NCBI GenBank assembly: GCA_965263335.1
Contig: CBDHHE010000001.1
Location: 4,340,001-4,404,000 of the forward strand
DNA length: 64,000 bases
Direction: 5' to 3'
Source: Thermohalobaculum sp965263335
Lineage (GTDB): Bacteria > Pseudomonadota > Alphaproteobacteria > Rhodobacterales > Rhodobacteraceae
The notes under the pieces were generated by a model, which had not been told where the DNA came from, did not search any database, and saw only the letters and a program-made list of their open reading frames with translations. Each line of letters starts with the position of its first letter. Position 1 is the stretch's first letter. Positions 17,901-25,837 of this stretch are shown one piece after another. The translations under genes were made by a program, and so were the position numbers.

Positions 17901-18955
17901 ATGAACTCAACAATCCGCTCTCGGTTGTCGTCGGCCATGCTTTGATGCTGGAGGAGGAGATCGAGGATGCGCATCTTCTCAAGCGCACGCGCAAGATCTC
18001 GTCGGCAGCGGAACGTTGCTCCCGGATCGTAAAAGCCTTCCTCGCAATGGCACGTCAGCGCCCGTCCAAGTCGGAGCGCATGCAGATCAACACGGTGATC
18101 GACACGGCGCTGGATGTTGCGGGCTACAGGTTGCGATCGGCGGGTGTGCGCATCGAGCGGCAGTTTGCGCCAGACTTGCCCCCGGTGACCGGAGACCTCG
18201 ACCAGCTGGCTCAGGTCTTCGCGAACCTGATCGTCAATGCGGAACACGTCCTCGTCGGCAAGGGCTCAGAGGGGTGTCTGACGCTCGCGACCAGGCTCTC
18301 GAAAAAGGGCGACGAAGTTGTGATCGAGATCAGCGACAACGGGCCGGGTATACCGGAACCCATCCGGGCGCGCATTTTCGAGCCGTTCTTCACCACCAAG
18401 ACCGTTGGCGAGGGCACCGGGATCGGACTGGCATTCTGCCATCGGATCATCGCCACGCATGGCGGGCGCATCTCGGTCGACGAAGCGCCCGAGGGTGGGG
18501 CCCGGTTCACCATCGCGCTCTCTGCGACCCGCTCGGCGATGACGCAATCGGTTTCCGCAGACGGGGTCCTGGTTGCCAATGGGCGCGTGCTGGTGGTCGA
18601 TGACGAACGTGACGTTGCCGAACTCATCGCACAAATCCTGATCGCAGATGGGTACGAGGTCGTGCGGGCGGGCTCTGCCGAGGAGGGGCTTTCGCAGTTG
18701 CCGGGCAAGTTTGACCTGATCCTGAGTGATTTGAACATGCCAGGTCTGGGTGGCCGGGCGTTCATCGCCGAGATCAAGGACCGCTGGCCGGGGCTGGAAA
18801 AACGCATCGGCTTCATAACCGGCGACACCATGAGCCCCGATGCAGAGCAATTTCTTCAGCTCGCGAACCGGCCGTACCTCGAGAAGCCAGTAACGCCGTC
18901 GGATGTGCGCCAGCTTGCGGCGCGCATGATGGGCGAGGTGCGTGCGAACGCGTGA
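14948..18955 (+). CDS. Multi-PAS hybrid sensor histidine kinase with receiver domain
   Basis: About 1,335 residues, apparently cytosolic with no membrane segments. It contains roughly seven PAS-type modules: classical PAS near 112, 358 and 855, and four PAS_7-type repeats near 222, 468, 597 and 723, each starting with a variant of RLRDAIESLDEGFALYDAD. Then come HisKA with LLAGVAHELNNPLS (phospho-acceptor near His985), the HATPase with N-box NLIVNAEHV and DNGPGIPEPIRARIFEPFF, and a receiver with VLVVDDERD, acceptor LSDLNMPG (near Asp1261) and EKPVTPSD. It senses intracellular signals and may pass phosphate within itself. ATG 14948 or 14954 is the likely start; ribosome sites are weak. A GAF/cyclase-fold gene follows 172 bases downstream. 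Confidence 0.93.
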   Translation: MGMDGSTCHAEFDADGQLLAGSAGFLEEGRPAIAVYLAGFSELNGAPATVEHCAEIAFQWRRGTVIEGRLPSGDTRILMAHPNASGGVTLLSIGGGASQKDRSLTGAISDASPMPVFANEIRSGAIRYANERACALFELEAGRPHNIVDILPDHNQNRWLLRELRRHGAVDNVVARAQTATGRTIWLVAAAGLIRHDGRSLVQFVIKEVHAAEQHKAEVTRSLDLLRDAIRPLSEGFALYGENERLIFCNDRFSEMHAAVPDLLDPGSGWSDLVHQLARRSVLDDVDGGTDAAAEEMLAAARAYKTFEIEDGDGTSYSVSVRPTPLGGFVVTQIDISAQRVAEQSDRLSQELLSKILEASPANLSMSRIGDGEIVYSSPGFIALFGTAGTASDHFADPLDRADFMAALLQNGRVDHFRTDAAGASGSVFPALFSARVIEHRGEEVMVCAVTDLTERVSAERTIEEASIRLRDAIEALSEGFILYDADERVVMANRRFLEMNAPYANLIVPGTHTRDLLCAAVDTQQFVDAERWLADYDAERERGEQGSQRAFEFQLADGSWVNSVRRPTREGGFVITWLDVTERKRASEELARANDRLRDAIDSIDEAFGIFDADARLIAWNRRYEELSMLPAGHLRVGITQEEILEAALESGGFENESADRIRQLIEKGDWRSPMRTEFAQKSGKWYLVSRRPTIEGGFVVTRLDITDQKRAAEELTRLNDRMRDAIESLDEGFALYDADDRLVMWNDRYERLNSEISEVIRAGVTYGEILETAIQTHDLPPEEVARVRESGSRENGNYRRRFEFQDQEGRWFAVSRHPTSEDGFVITRADITDRMQAEQADREAYMLPQRVLDACPVALVMSEPDTGERIFSNMEDHELLGGNRAEGSSWADLSERAEFMRRFSETGRVDEMQVTMLRGDDTPFPALMSARSIEFRGKSYRATYTVDLSERIAMEQELARQKEMLHQSEKLSALGELLAGVAHELNNPLSVVVGHALMLEEEIEDAHLLKRTRKISSAAERCSRIVKAFLAMARQRPSKSERMQINTVIDTALDVAGYRLRSAGVRIERQFAPDLPPVTGDLDQLAQVFANLIVNAEHVLVGKGSEGCLTLATRLSKKGDEVVIEISDNGPGIPEPIRARIFEPFFTTKTVGEGTGIGLAFCHRIIATHGGRISVDEAPEGGARFTIALSATRSAMTQSVSADGVLVANGRVLVVDDERDVAELIAQILIADGYEVVRAGSAEEGLSQLPGKFDLILSDLNMPGLGGRAFIAEIKDRWPGLEKRIGFITGDTMSPDAEQFLQLANRPYLEKPVTPSDVRQLAARMMGEVRANA

Positions 18956-19127
18956 TCCAGGAACCGGCTCGTGCGCTTGTATTGTCCAAATCGACAGGCG
19001 CCTGTAGGCTCGCAGAGGGGTGTGGGCCAGCTCGACCTGGTACTTGTGAGGCAAGTTTGATCGGAGCCGTGGTGACACGGTCCGCCGACGCCACGACTAG
19101 ACTGCCATTTGGGGCGCGGAGGAAAAA

Positions 19128-20339
19128 GTGCGCACGTTCAAGGGAGTGGAGGTTCCGGAAAACGATGCCGCTCGTGTCGAAGCGGTGCGGTCCTACGAGA
19201 TTCTCGAAACCCCGCGCGAGCAAATCTATGACGATATCACGGAGCTTGCGGCGCTGATCACGGGGTGCCCGGTTGCCTATATCTCGATCTTCGATGACGA
19301 GCGGTCCTGGCTGAAGTCGAGCTATGGTCTGCCTGAGAACCGGCCACCCCGGCCGCGCGAGCTCAGCATGTGCGCCCCCACCATCTGCCAGAACGAGCTG
19401 GTGATCGTGCCGGACCTGTCGCAGAATCCGCGTTATGCGAACCTGCCGGCGGTCATCAATCCGCCGAATGCGCGGTTCTACTGTTCGATGCCGCTGATCA
19501 ATCGGGATGCGTTCGCGCTCGGAACACTCTGTGTCTGGGACCCGGAGACGAAGGAACTCAGCGAGGATCAGCAACAGGCGATGCGCCGGTTGGCCCGGCT
19601 TGTCCTCGACAGGCTTGAACAACGCCGTGATGTGCTCGAGCTTCGGCGTGCCTGTGATGTGGCCGAAGAAAAGCTCACCCGTGGCCTCACCGCGATGGAG
19701 CGTGCCGAGGGCGTGGCTCATCGGCTTCTGCCGCCGGCGGTTGCGGCGCGGATGCTCTCCAGCGCGGATGTTGCACCGCGCGTGCAGAACGACGTCACAG
19801 TCGTGCAGGTGGCGATGGCCGATATGCCCAACCACTCGGACCCCGAGGTTGCAAGTGCCTTGGTTGCACGGATTAACCGCATGAGCGCGCAGATCGACGC
19901 GATCCTCGATCGCCACGGCCTCGACAAGCTGCGGCTTGCAGGCGGTGTTTATCTGGCCGCAGCGGGGCTCGGGCGGGCCTGGACCGATCATGCCGAGCGT
20001 GCTTGCGCCGCGGCATCCGATATCGCTCGAGAATTGCAGGACATGCTTTCGCAGGACGCCTCGACCGGACACCGGGTGCAGCCGCTTCGCATCGGCCTGC
20101 ACTCCGGCACGGTGGTTGCCGCGGTGATTGGGGATGCGCGGCAAGCCTATGACGTATGGGGAGATGGCGTGACCGGCGCCAGCATGATGTGCCAGTTGTC
20201 CGAACCCGGTCAGATCACCCTCTCCGAGACGACACATGTGCGGGCATCGAATACCTTCGACGCGGAGCGGATCGGCGAGCTGACGATTCCGCAGAAGGGC
20301 CAAGTCGCCGCATATCGTCTGCTGGGCCCGTCAGCCTGA
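19128..20339 (+). CDS. GAF-domain protein with degenerate class III nucleotidyl-cyclase domain
   Basis: A 403-residue protein. The N-terminal GAF domain (about 10-165) includes SMCAPTICQNELVIVPDL and MPLINRDAFALGTLCVWDP. The C-terminal cyclase fold (about 215-400) keeps RIGLHSGTVVAAVIG and AYDVWGDGV, but the residues needed for catalysis are changed: the first metal Asp aligns to Ala229, the second to Gly273 in LAGGVYLAAAG, the transition-state Asn to Thr349 and the Arg to Met353. It is therefore probably catalytically inactive and acts as a sensor or partner protein, perhaps of the kinase just upstream. The GTG start at 19128 follows GGAGG by five bases. Confidence 0.85.
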   Translation: MRTFKGVEVPENDAARVEAVRSYEILETPREQIYDDITELAALITGCPVAYISIFDDERSWLKSSYGLPENRPPRPRELSMCAPTICQNELVIVPDLSQNPRYANLPAVINPPNARFYCSMPLINRDAFALGTLCVWDPETKELSEDQQQAMRRLARLVLDRLEQRRDVLELRRACDVAEEKLTRGLTAMERAEGVAHRLLPPAVAARMLSSADVAPRVQNDVTVVQVAMADMPNHSDPEVASALVARINRMSAQIDAILDRHGLDKLRLAGGVYLAAAGLGRAWTDHAERACAAASDIARELQDMLSQDASTGHRVQPLRIGLHSGTVVAAVIGDARQAYDVWGDGVTGASMMCQLSEPGQITLSETTHVRASNTFDAERIGELTIPQKGQVAAYRLLGPSA

Positions 20340-20352
20340 ACCAAGCCCCGGT

Positions 20353-21657
20353 TCAAATGTCGAGCGTGTGGTCCCGCTCCCATTGCGTGAGCTCGCGCGA
20401 ATAGTCGTTCCACTCCTCGGTCTTGAGCTTGATGAAGGCGGCTGCGGCCGGGCCGAGTGCGGCTTTCAGCACACTGTTTCGGTCCAGCTCCCGCAGCGCA
20501 TCGAGCAGGTTCAGCGGCAGCTTCTTCGCACCGCGCACCTTGTGGCCCTCGGCGTACATGTCGATATCAAGCCGCTTGCCGGGGTCTCTCTCGTTCTCCA
20601 TCCCGTCCATACCCGCGGCCAGAACCGCTGCCGGATAGAGATAGGGGTTTGCCGCCCCATCCGCGAGACGCAGTTCAAAGCGTCCGGCGTCAGGTATGCG
20701 GATCATGTGGGTCCTGTTGTTGCCGCCATAGGTCAGCGTGTTGGGTGACCACGTGGCCCCCGACATGGTCCGCGGGGCATTGATGCGCTTGTAGCTGTTG
20801 ACCGTCGGGTTCGAGATCGCGGTCAGCGCCGTCCCATGCGCCATCAGCCCGCCCATGAAGTTGTATCCCAGCGCAGAGACACCAAGTTCGCCCTTCTTGT
20901 CCGCGAAGAGGTTCTTCTTGCCTGCCTTGTCCCAGATCGAGACGTGGGCGTGGCAACCATTGCCGGTCAGGTTGGCGAAGGGTTTCGGCATGAAGGTCGC
21001 GCGCAGTCCGTGCTTCTCGGCGATCGACTTGACCATGTACTTGAAGAACGCGTGCCGGTCGGCCGTCACCAGCGCATCCGCGAAGTCCCAGTTCATCTCG
21101 AACTGGCCATTCGCGTCCTCGTGATCGTTCTGATAGGGCCCCCAGCCGAGCGCCTGCATCGCGTCGCAGATCTCGCGGATCACGTCATAGCGGCGCATCA
21201 GGGCCGAGACGTCATAGCAGGGCTTGGGCTGGATATCGCGCTCGTCGGCAATCGCCGAGCCGTCGGGGTTGACGATGTGGTACTCGCACTCGACGCCGTG
21301 CTTCATGTACCAGCCCTTGGCGGCAGCGGCGGCGAGGATCCGCTTCAGCGTGTTGCGTGGCCCCTGATCGACCTCGGCACCGTCCATCCAGAGATCGGCG
21401 GCGAGCCAGCCGACCTCTGGCTTCCATGGCAGCTGGATGAGGCTGTCCGGATCCGGCACGGCAAACATGTCCGGATGCGCCGGTGTCATGTCGAGCCAGG
21501 CGGCAAATCCCGCGAACCCGGCGCCTTCCTTCGCCATGTCCTTGATCGCCGAGGCGGGCACCAGCTTGGCCCGCATCACCCCGAAGAGATCAACGAACGA
21601 GATCAGGAAGTATTCAATACCGCGCGCCTTCGCTTCCTTCGCGAGATCAATTGCCAT
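20353..21657 (-). CDS. glnT: Type III glutamine synthetase-like ligase (GlnT/GmaS group)
   Basis: A 434-residue glutamate-amine ligase. Signature regions are AGFAGFAAWLDMTPAHPDMF, NDHEDANGQFEMNWDFADAL, MPKPFANLTGNGCHAHVSIW, and NPTVNSYKRINAPRTMSGAT. This group includes GlnT of rhizobia and gamma-glutamylmethylamide synthetase, which are too similar to separate by eye; it may condense glutamate with ammonia or methylamine using ATP. The start follows GGAGG by six bases. It lies 107 bases downstream of four coupled genes for a glutamate-synthase-like complex on the same strand, which supports a joint role in amine nitrogen assimilation. Confidence 0.88.
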   Translation of the reverse strand: MAIDLAKEAKARGIEYFLISFVDLFGVMRAKLVPASAIKDMAKEGAGFAGFAAWLDMTPAHPDMFAVPDPDSLIQLPWKPEVGWLAADLWMDGAEVDQGPRNTLKRILAAAAAKGWYMKHGVECEYHIVNPDGSAIADERDIQPKPCYDVSALMRRYDVIREICDAMQALGWGPYQNDHEDANGQFEMNWDFADALVTADRHAFFKYMVKSIAEKHGLRATFMPKPFANLTGNGCHAHVSIWDKAGKKNLFADKKGELGVSALGYNFMGGLMAHGTALTAISNPTVNSYKRINAPRTMSGATWSPNTLTYGGNNRTHMIRIPDAGRFELRLADGAANPYLYPAAVLAAGMDGMENERDPGKRLDIDMYAEGHKVRGAKKLPLNLLDALRELDRNSVLKAALGPAAAAFIKLKTEEWNDYSRELTQWERDHTLDI

Positions 21658-21764
21658 GTGTCCCTCCGCACTGCTTTTCGAGTGTGATTGTCATCCGCGT
21701 TCGCTGCACAGGGCAAGCTCGAAACTGGATCGTTCGACGAAGCGCGGATGGTGAACCCTCAAAC

Positions 21765-23090
21765 TCAGGCTCCCGGCACCCAGCTCGTGCCGGCCAGGGG
21801 CACGCCTGCCATGGCGGCGGCCTCGACCGTTAGGGCAGCCAGATCCTCGGGCTCGAGGTTGCGCACATGGCTTTTGCCGTTGGCACGCGCCAAGGTTTGC
21901 AGCTCCATGGTCATCACAGCCAGATAGTTCGACAGCCTTCGCCCGGCCCTTATTGGATCCAGCCGCGCGGCCAGCTGGGGGTCCTGTGTGGTGATGCCCG
22001 CCGGATCCCGGCCCTCGTGCCAATCATCATAAGCACCTGCCGTGGTGCCGAGCTTGGCATACTCCGCCTCCAGCGCCGGGTCATTGTCCCCAAGCGCGAT
22101 CAGCGCGGCCGTGCCGATCGAGACCGCATCCGCGCCCATGGCGAGCGCCTTGGCCACGTCGGCGCCCGAGCGGATGCCGCCCGAGACGACAAGTTGCACC
22201 TTGCGGTGTGCATCGAGGTCTTTGAGGGCCCGAACCGCCTCGCGCACCGCGGGCAGCGTCGGGATCCCGACGTGCTCGATGAAGACCTCCTGGGTTGCCG
22301 CGGTGCCGCCCTGCATGCCGTCGACCACCACCACGTCTGCCCCCGCTTTCACGCTGAGCGCCGTGTCGTAGTAGGGCCGGGCAGCACCCACCTTGATGTA
22401 GATCGGCTTTTCCCATGCCGTGATCTCACGAAGCTCCTGGATCTTGATCTCGAGATCGTCCGGGCCGGTCCAGTCTGGGTGCCGGCACGCCGAGCGCTGA
22501 TCGACACCCTGGGGCAGGGTCCGCATCTCGGCCACCCGCTCCGAGATCTTCTGACCGAGGAGCATGCCGCCGCCGCCCGGCTTTGCGCCCTGGCCGACCA
22601 CGACCTCGATGGCATCGGCACGGCGCAGATCGTCGGGATTCATCCCGTAGCGGCTCGGCAGGTACTGATAGACCAGAAGACTGGAGTGCCCGCGCTCCTC
22701 GTCGGTCATGCCGCCATCGCCCGTGGTGGTTGAGGTGCCCATGGCCGACGCACCACGTCCCAGTGCCTCCTTCGCCTGCGCACTGAGAGACCCGAAGGAC
22801 ATGCCGGCAATCGTGATCGGCGTTTTCAGGTGCAGCGGCTTCGAGGCGAACCTGTCCCCGAGCACCACATCCGTGCCGCAGGCCTCGCGATAGCCCTCCA
22901 AGGGGTACCGCGACATCGAGGCACCGAGAAACACCAGATCATCGAAGCAGGGGACGCGACGTTTCGCACCCCCGCCGCGGATATCGTAGATGCCCGTGGC
23001 TGCGGCCCGACGAATTTCGGAGATCGTGTAGTCGTCAAAGCTTGCGGCCTTGCGCGGGGTCGTCTGTGGTGCATCTCCGTAGTCGGCCAT
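21765..23090 (-). CDS. FMN-binding glutamate-synthase-like subunit (GlxD/MgsC type)
   Basis: A 441-residue protein equivalent to the central/FMN barrel of glutamate synthase. Conserved stretches include PITIAGMSFGSLSAQAKEAL, GTSTTTGDGGM, GQGAKPGGGGMLLGQKIS, VVDGMQGGTAA and the phosphate-binding LVVSGGIRSGADVAKALAMG. In the related N-methylglutamate synthase and rhizobial Glx complexes this subunit carries FMN and condenses the amine or ammonia with a 2-oxoacid. Its start overlaps the stop of the GXGXG subunit (ATGA), which implies translational coupling. It is the last of the four coupled genes, followed by the GlnT-type ligase. Confidence 0.9.
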   Translation of the reverse strand: MADYGDAPQTTPRKAASFDDYTISEIRRAAATGIYDIRGGGAKRRVPCFDDLVFLGASMSRYPLEGYREACGTDVVLGDRFASKPLHLKTPITIAGMSFGSLSAQAKEALGRGASAMGTSTTTGDGGMTDEERGHSSLLVYQYLPSRYGMNPDDLRRADAIEVVVGQGAKPGGGGMLLGQKISERVAEMRTLPQGVDQRSACRHPDWTGPDDLEIKIQELREITAWEKPIYIKVGAARPYYDTALSVKAGADVVVVDGMQGGTAATQEVFIEHVGIPTLPAVREAVRALKDLDAHRKVQLVVSGGIRSGADVAKALAMGADAVSIGTAALIALGDNDPALEAEYAKLGTTAGAYDDWHEGRDPAGITTQDPQLAARLDPIRAGRRLSNYLAVMTMELQTLARANGKSHVRNLEPEDLAALTVEAAAMAGVPLAGTSWVPGA

Positions 23091-23770
23091 CAGTAGGCGT
23101 CCAGATTGTCGATGTTGAAGTTGTAGAGCGTGCGCGCCGAGCCATATCGGCGAAAGTCGCCCGGCTCGGCGTCGATGCCCGCGCGGGCCAAGAGACCGGC
23201 GAGCTCTTCGATGTGTTCGGGCGCCATCTCCTTCTCCTCGCAGTCCGCACCGAGCGAGGCGACACGGCCCCGAACATAGAGCCTGGCTTCATAGATCGAG
23301 TCGCCCAGGTCAGCGCCGGCATCTCCCAACACCACAAGCCGACCTGCCTGCGCCATGAACGCCGACATGTGCCCGACGGAACCGCCGACCACGATGTCGA
23401 TGCCTTTCATCGAGATCCCGCAGCGCGCCGACGTGCTGCCCTCGATCACCAGAAGCCCGCCATGCCCGGTCGCACCTGCCGACTGCGAGGCGTCGCCGGC
23501 GACGCGCACCGTCCCCGACATCATGTTCTCGGCAACACCGGTTCCGGCGTTGCCCTCGATTGTGACTGCAGCCTGCTGGTTCATTCCGGCGGCGTAGTAG
23601 CCGCAGTGTCCGCGCAGGGTGACCTCGACCGGATGCCTCAGCCCGCATGCCAGCGCATGGGCGCCGCCCGGGTTCAGCACCGAGAATGTCCCCGCGTCCG
23701 CACTCTGCAGTGTTTGGTTGATTGCTCGCCGGTCAAGCCGAGCGAGATCCAGTTCGGTGTTCGCGGTCAT
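23090..23770 (-). CDS. GXGXG-domain glutamate-synthase-like subunit (GlxC/MgsB type)
   Basis: A 226-residue protein consisting of the right-handed beta-helix found at the C-terminus of the large glutamate synthase subunit. Repeating G-x-x-G turns are visible in LRGHCGYYAAGMNQQAAVTI, GNAGTGVAENMMSGTVRVAG, GHGGLLVIEGSTSARCGISM and VVGGSVGHMSAFMAQAGRLV. In the separate-subunit enzymes it serves as structural bridge between the amidotransferase and FMN subunits. Both ends overlap neighbours by four bases (GFA gene upstream, FMN gene downstream). Confidence 0.9.
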   Translation of the reverse strand: MTANTELDLARLDRRAINQTLQSADAGTFSVLNPGGAHALACGLRHPVEVTLRGHCGYYAAGMNQQAAVTIEGNAGTGVAENMMSGTVRVAGDASQSAGATGHGGLLVIEGSTSARCGISMKGIDIVVGGSVGHMSAFMAQAGRLVVLGDAGADLGDSIYEARLYVRGRVASLGADCEEKEMAPEHIEELAGLLARAGIDAEPGDFRRYGSARTLYNFNIDNLDAY

Positions 23771-24165
23771 AGCCCTGCACCGCCGTGGCGCTCCAGATCA
23801 TCGCTCATGTCGAACCAGGGCAGCTTCTCGTCGTGGAAGTGATGCTCTTCTGGCGAAAAGTCCGCGGGGTCATCGAGCGACGCCGCATAGAAGTGCGTCT
23901 CGTCCGGCAGCCCGTCCCATGCGTATGCCATCGGGGATCCGCATGTGGCGCAGAAGTATCGGCGCACGCCGGGCGAGGATTCGAAAAGCCTTGGCGCCGC
24001 GCCGGTCCATTCCCACTTGCCGTTGACGACACCGAAGAATGTCGTGACGGGCGCCGAGCAGGCACGCCTGCAGCTCTCGCAATGGCAATGGCCGCGAAAC
24101 TTCGCGGGTTCGGTGTAGGTGAACGTAACCGAGCCGCACAGACAGTGTCCGGATCTCTGGGTCAT
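23767..24165 (-). CDS. GFA-fold (glutathione-dependent formaldehyde-activating-like) zinc protein
   Basis: A 132-residue GFA/CENP-V fold protein. Its cysteines fit the family's two zinc sites: Cys8 and Cys10 in GHCLCGSVTF with Cys72 and Cys75 in FCATCGSP (structural type), and Cys27, Cys29 and Cys32 in GHCHCESCRRA (catalytic type). Characterised relatives bind glutathione and act on S-hydroxymethylglutathione or related adducts, although that activity has been disputed for the family. The start at 24165 overlaps the amidotransferase stop (ATGA) and the stop overlaps the GXGXG gene start. A GFA gene embedded between subunits of a glutamate-synthase-like complex is unusual. A longer frame in this register to 24876 is antisense-free but runs through the amidotransferase gene and is not coding. 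Confidence 0.88.
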   Translation of the reverse strand: MTQRSGHCLCGSVTFTYTEPAKFRGHCHCESCRRACSAPVTTFFGVVNGKWEWTGAAPRLFESSPGVRRYFCATCGSPMAYAWDGLPDETHFYAASLDDPADFSPEEHHFHDEKLPWFDMSDDLERHGGAGL

Positions 24166-25055
24166 GCGGCTCGGCTCCAACTGTAAACCCTGCTGGGTTC
24201 GGGTTCCCAGATCTCGGCATGCTCGACGCCGGGCAGGCGCGCGATGGCTCGGAACTCGGAGGACATCGCCGCCCAGTCGTCGGTCTCTGCAATCACGGCG
24301 GGCTTGCACGCGATCGGGTCCCGCACCACGGCGAAACCATCGCGGGTTCCGATTGCGAAGGTGTAGAAGCCATCGAAATCCTGGATCGCGTGCTCGATCG
24401 CACCATCGATGCTGTCGCCCTGACGCATGCGCCAGGCGAGATAGCCGGCGGCGACTTCCGAGTCGTTCTCTGTCTGGAACGTCTCGCCTTGCTTGCGGAG
24501 CTCTTCGCGGAGCGAATTGTGGTTCGAGAGGGACCCATTGTGCACGAGGCAGGTGTCTGCGCCGGTGGAAAAAGGGTGCGAGCCTTCGGTCGTGACAGCG
24601 CTTTCGGTTGCCATGCGGGTGTGAGCGATGGCGTGCGTGCCCGTCCGGGCCTGCAGGTCCAGCCGCTCTGCCACCGCGTCCGGGTCGCCGATGCCCTTGC
24701 AGAGCTCCATTGCCTCGCCAACGCCGAGCACGCTGACATCGGTCGCGTTCTCGATCAGCCAGTTGCGCGCGGCCTGGCCGTCCCCGGGAACTCTGATCAG
24801 GGCGTGGTCCGAGAGGGTCGTCAAATCGACCGGCACACCCAGTGCAGTGCTGAGTGCGTTTTGGTAGGCGCCCCAATCGGTCTCGCCGGTCAGTGACAAG
24901 GCCGAGACCTTTGTGATGCCGCCCGCTCCGTAGATCGCGAACCCTGCTGAGTCCGGTCCGCGCGAGGACATCTCATGCAACATCAACGCCGTCAGACGCC
25001 CCAGCTCGGGTTCGAGCGCCGACGTCTTCAGAAACAGACCGACAATTCCGCACAT
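24162..25055 (-). CDS. Class II glutamine amidotransferase subunit (GlxB/MgsA type)
   Basis: A 297-residue Ntn-hydrolase with the nucleophile Cys2 exposed after Met removal (MCGIVGLFL). Further signature regions are SSRGPDSAGFAIYG, HTRMATESAVTTEGSHPFST and VHNGSLSNHNSLR, which bind the glutamine substrate. It would release ammonia, or in N-methylglutamate synthase pass on the amine group, for the FMN subunit. The ribosome site GGAGAG precedes the start. It is the first structural gene after the XRE-cupin regulator (77-base gap), and its stop overlaps the GFA gene. Confidence 0.9.
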   Translation of the reverse strand: MCGIVGLFLKTSALEPELGRLTALMLHEMSSRGPDSAGFAIYGAGGITKVSALSLTGETDWGAYQNALSTALGVPVDLTTLSDHALIRVPGDGQAARNWLIENATDVSVLGVGEAMELCKGIGDPDAVAERLDLQARTGTHAIAHTRMATESAVTTEGSHPFSTGADTCLVHNGSLSNHNSLREELRKQGETFQTENDSEVAAGYLAWRMRQGDSIDGAIEHAIQDFDGFYTFAIGTRDGFAVVRDPIACKPAVIAETDDWAAMSSEFRAIARLPGVEHAEIWEPEPSRVYSWSRAA

Positions 25056-25132
25056 GACAGCTCTCCGTTGCGCGCACTCAAACTGCAGGCGGCGCTTTTC
25101 ACTTTCAAGAAGAAAAATTCACTGTGGGGAAA

Positions 25133-25714
25133 TTATCCGGGCGGCGTCACAATCACCGAAAGATACACGGCCGGCAGCGTTCGCAATTCGAGCGGCCCAT
25201 GGGTCGCGCCTGCGTCGAAGAAGAGCGAGTCGCCCGGAGTCAGCACGTAGGTCTGGTCACCGTGGGCATACGCAATTTCGCCTTGCAGCATGTAGAGAAA
25301 CTCGGTGCCTTCATGCCGGAAGATCGGGAAGGCGTCCGAATCCTTGTCCAGCGTGATCAGGAAGGGTTCGACCTGGACCGGGCTGCGCAGGCTGTGCCCG
25401 AGCAGCTGATAGCGATGGCCTTTGGCCGAACCCCGTCGCTCGATCGTCAGGCCGCGGCCTGCCTTGACGAAGGTCGCATCGCGCTTCTCATCGAATGTGG
25501 CGAAGAAGCTTCCGAGCGGCATGTTGAGTGCGCCTGCGAGCGCCTGCAGCGTTGCGAGAGACGGAGAGGTTTGACCGTTCTCGATCTTCGAAAGCATGCC
25601 CGTCGATATGGCGGCAGCCGAGGCGAGCTCCGACAGCGTCATGCCAAGGATCTGGCGCAGAGCGCGGATTTGCGCGCCAACCAGAAGCTCCAGCGAAACG
25701 TGTCCCTCGGTCAT
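25133..25714 (-). CDS. XRE-family regulator with C-terminal cupin domain
   Basis: A 193-residue regulator. The N-terminal helix-turn-helix (about 10-65) includes IRALRQILGMTLSELASAA and GMLSKIENGQTSPSLATLQA. The C-terminal cupin (about 115-190) has FRHEGTEFLYMLQGEIAY and LTPGDSLFFDAGATHGP. This architecture commonly controls amine, polyamine or amino-acid catabolism with a small ligand bound in the cupin. It is directly upstream of, and codirectional with, the amidotransferase operon, so it is likely its regulator. It is divergent from the MarR gene across a 123-base gap. Confidence 0.9.
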   Translation of the reverse strand: MTEGHVSLELLVGAQIRALRQILGMTLSELASAAAISTGMLSKIENGQTSPSLATLQALAGALNMPLGSFFATFDEKRDATFVKAGRGLTIERRGSAKGHRYQLLGHSLRSPVQVEPFLITLDKDSDAFPIFRHEGTEFLYMLQGEIAYAHGDQTYVLTPGDSLFFDAGATHGPLELRTLPAVYLSVIVTPPG

Positions 25715-25837
25715 CGGATGCGCACGCTAAGCGCCAAATGGATCGGACGAAAGCCCGACGTTGCTTGCTTTGCGCGCCTTCGTATGATGCGCGCTCAACA
25801 AGAAAGTTGCGATTGCACGTGGCCTAGGAGGAGCGGC

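Noticed and set aside
23767..24876. 369-codon frame covering the GFA gene and part of the amidotransferase gene
   Set aside because: Only the last 132 codons look like a protein; the rest is an alternative frame of the amidotransferase, and the ATGA overlap fixes the GFA start.
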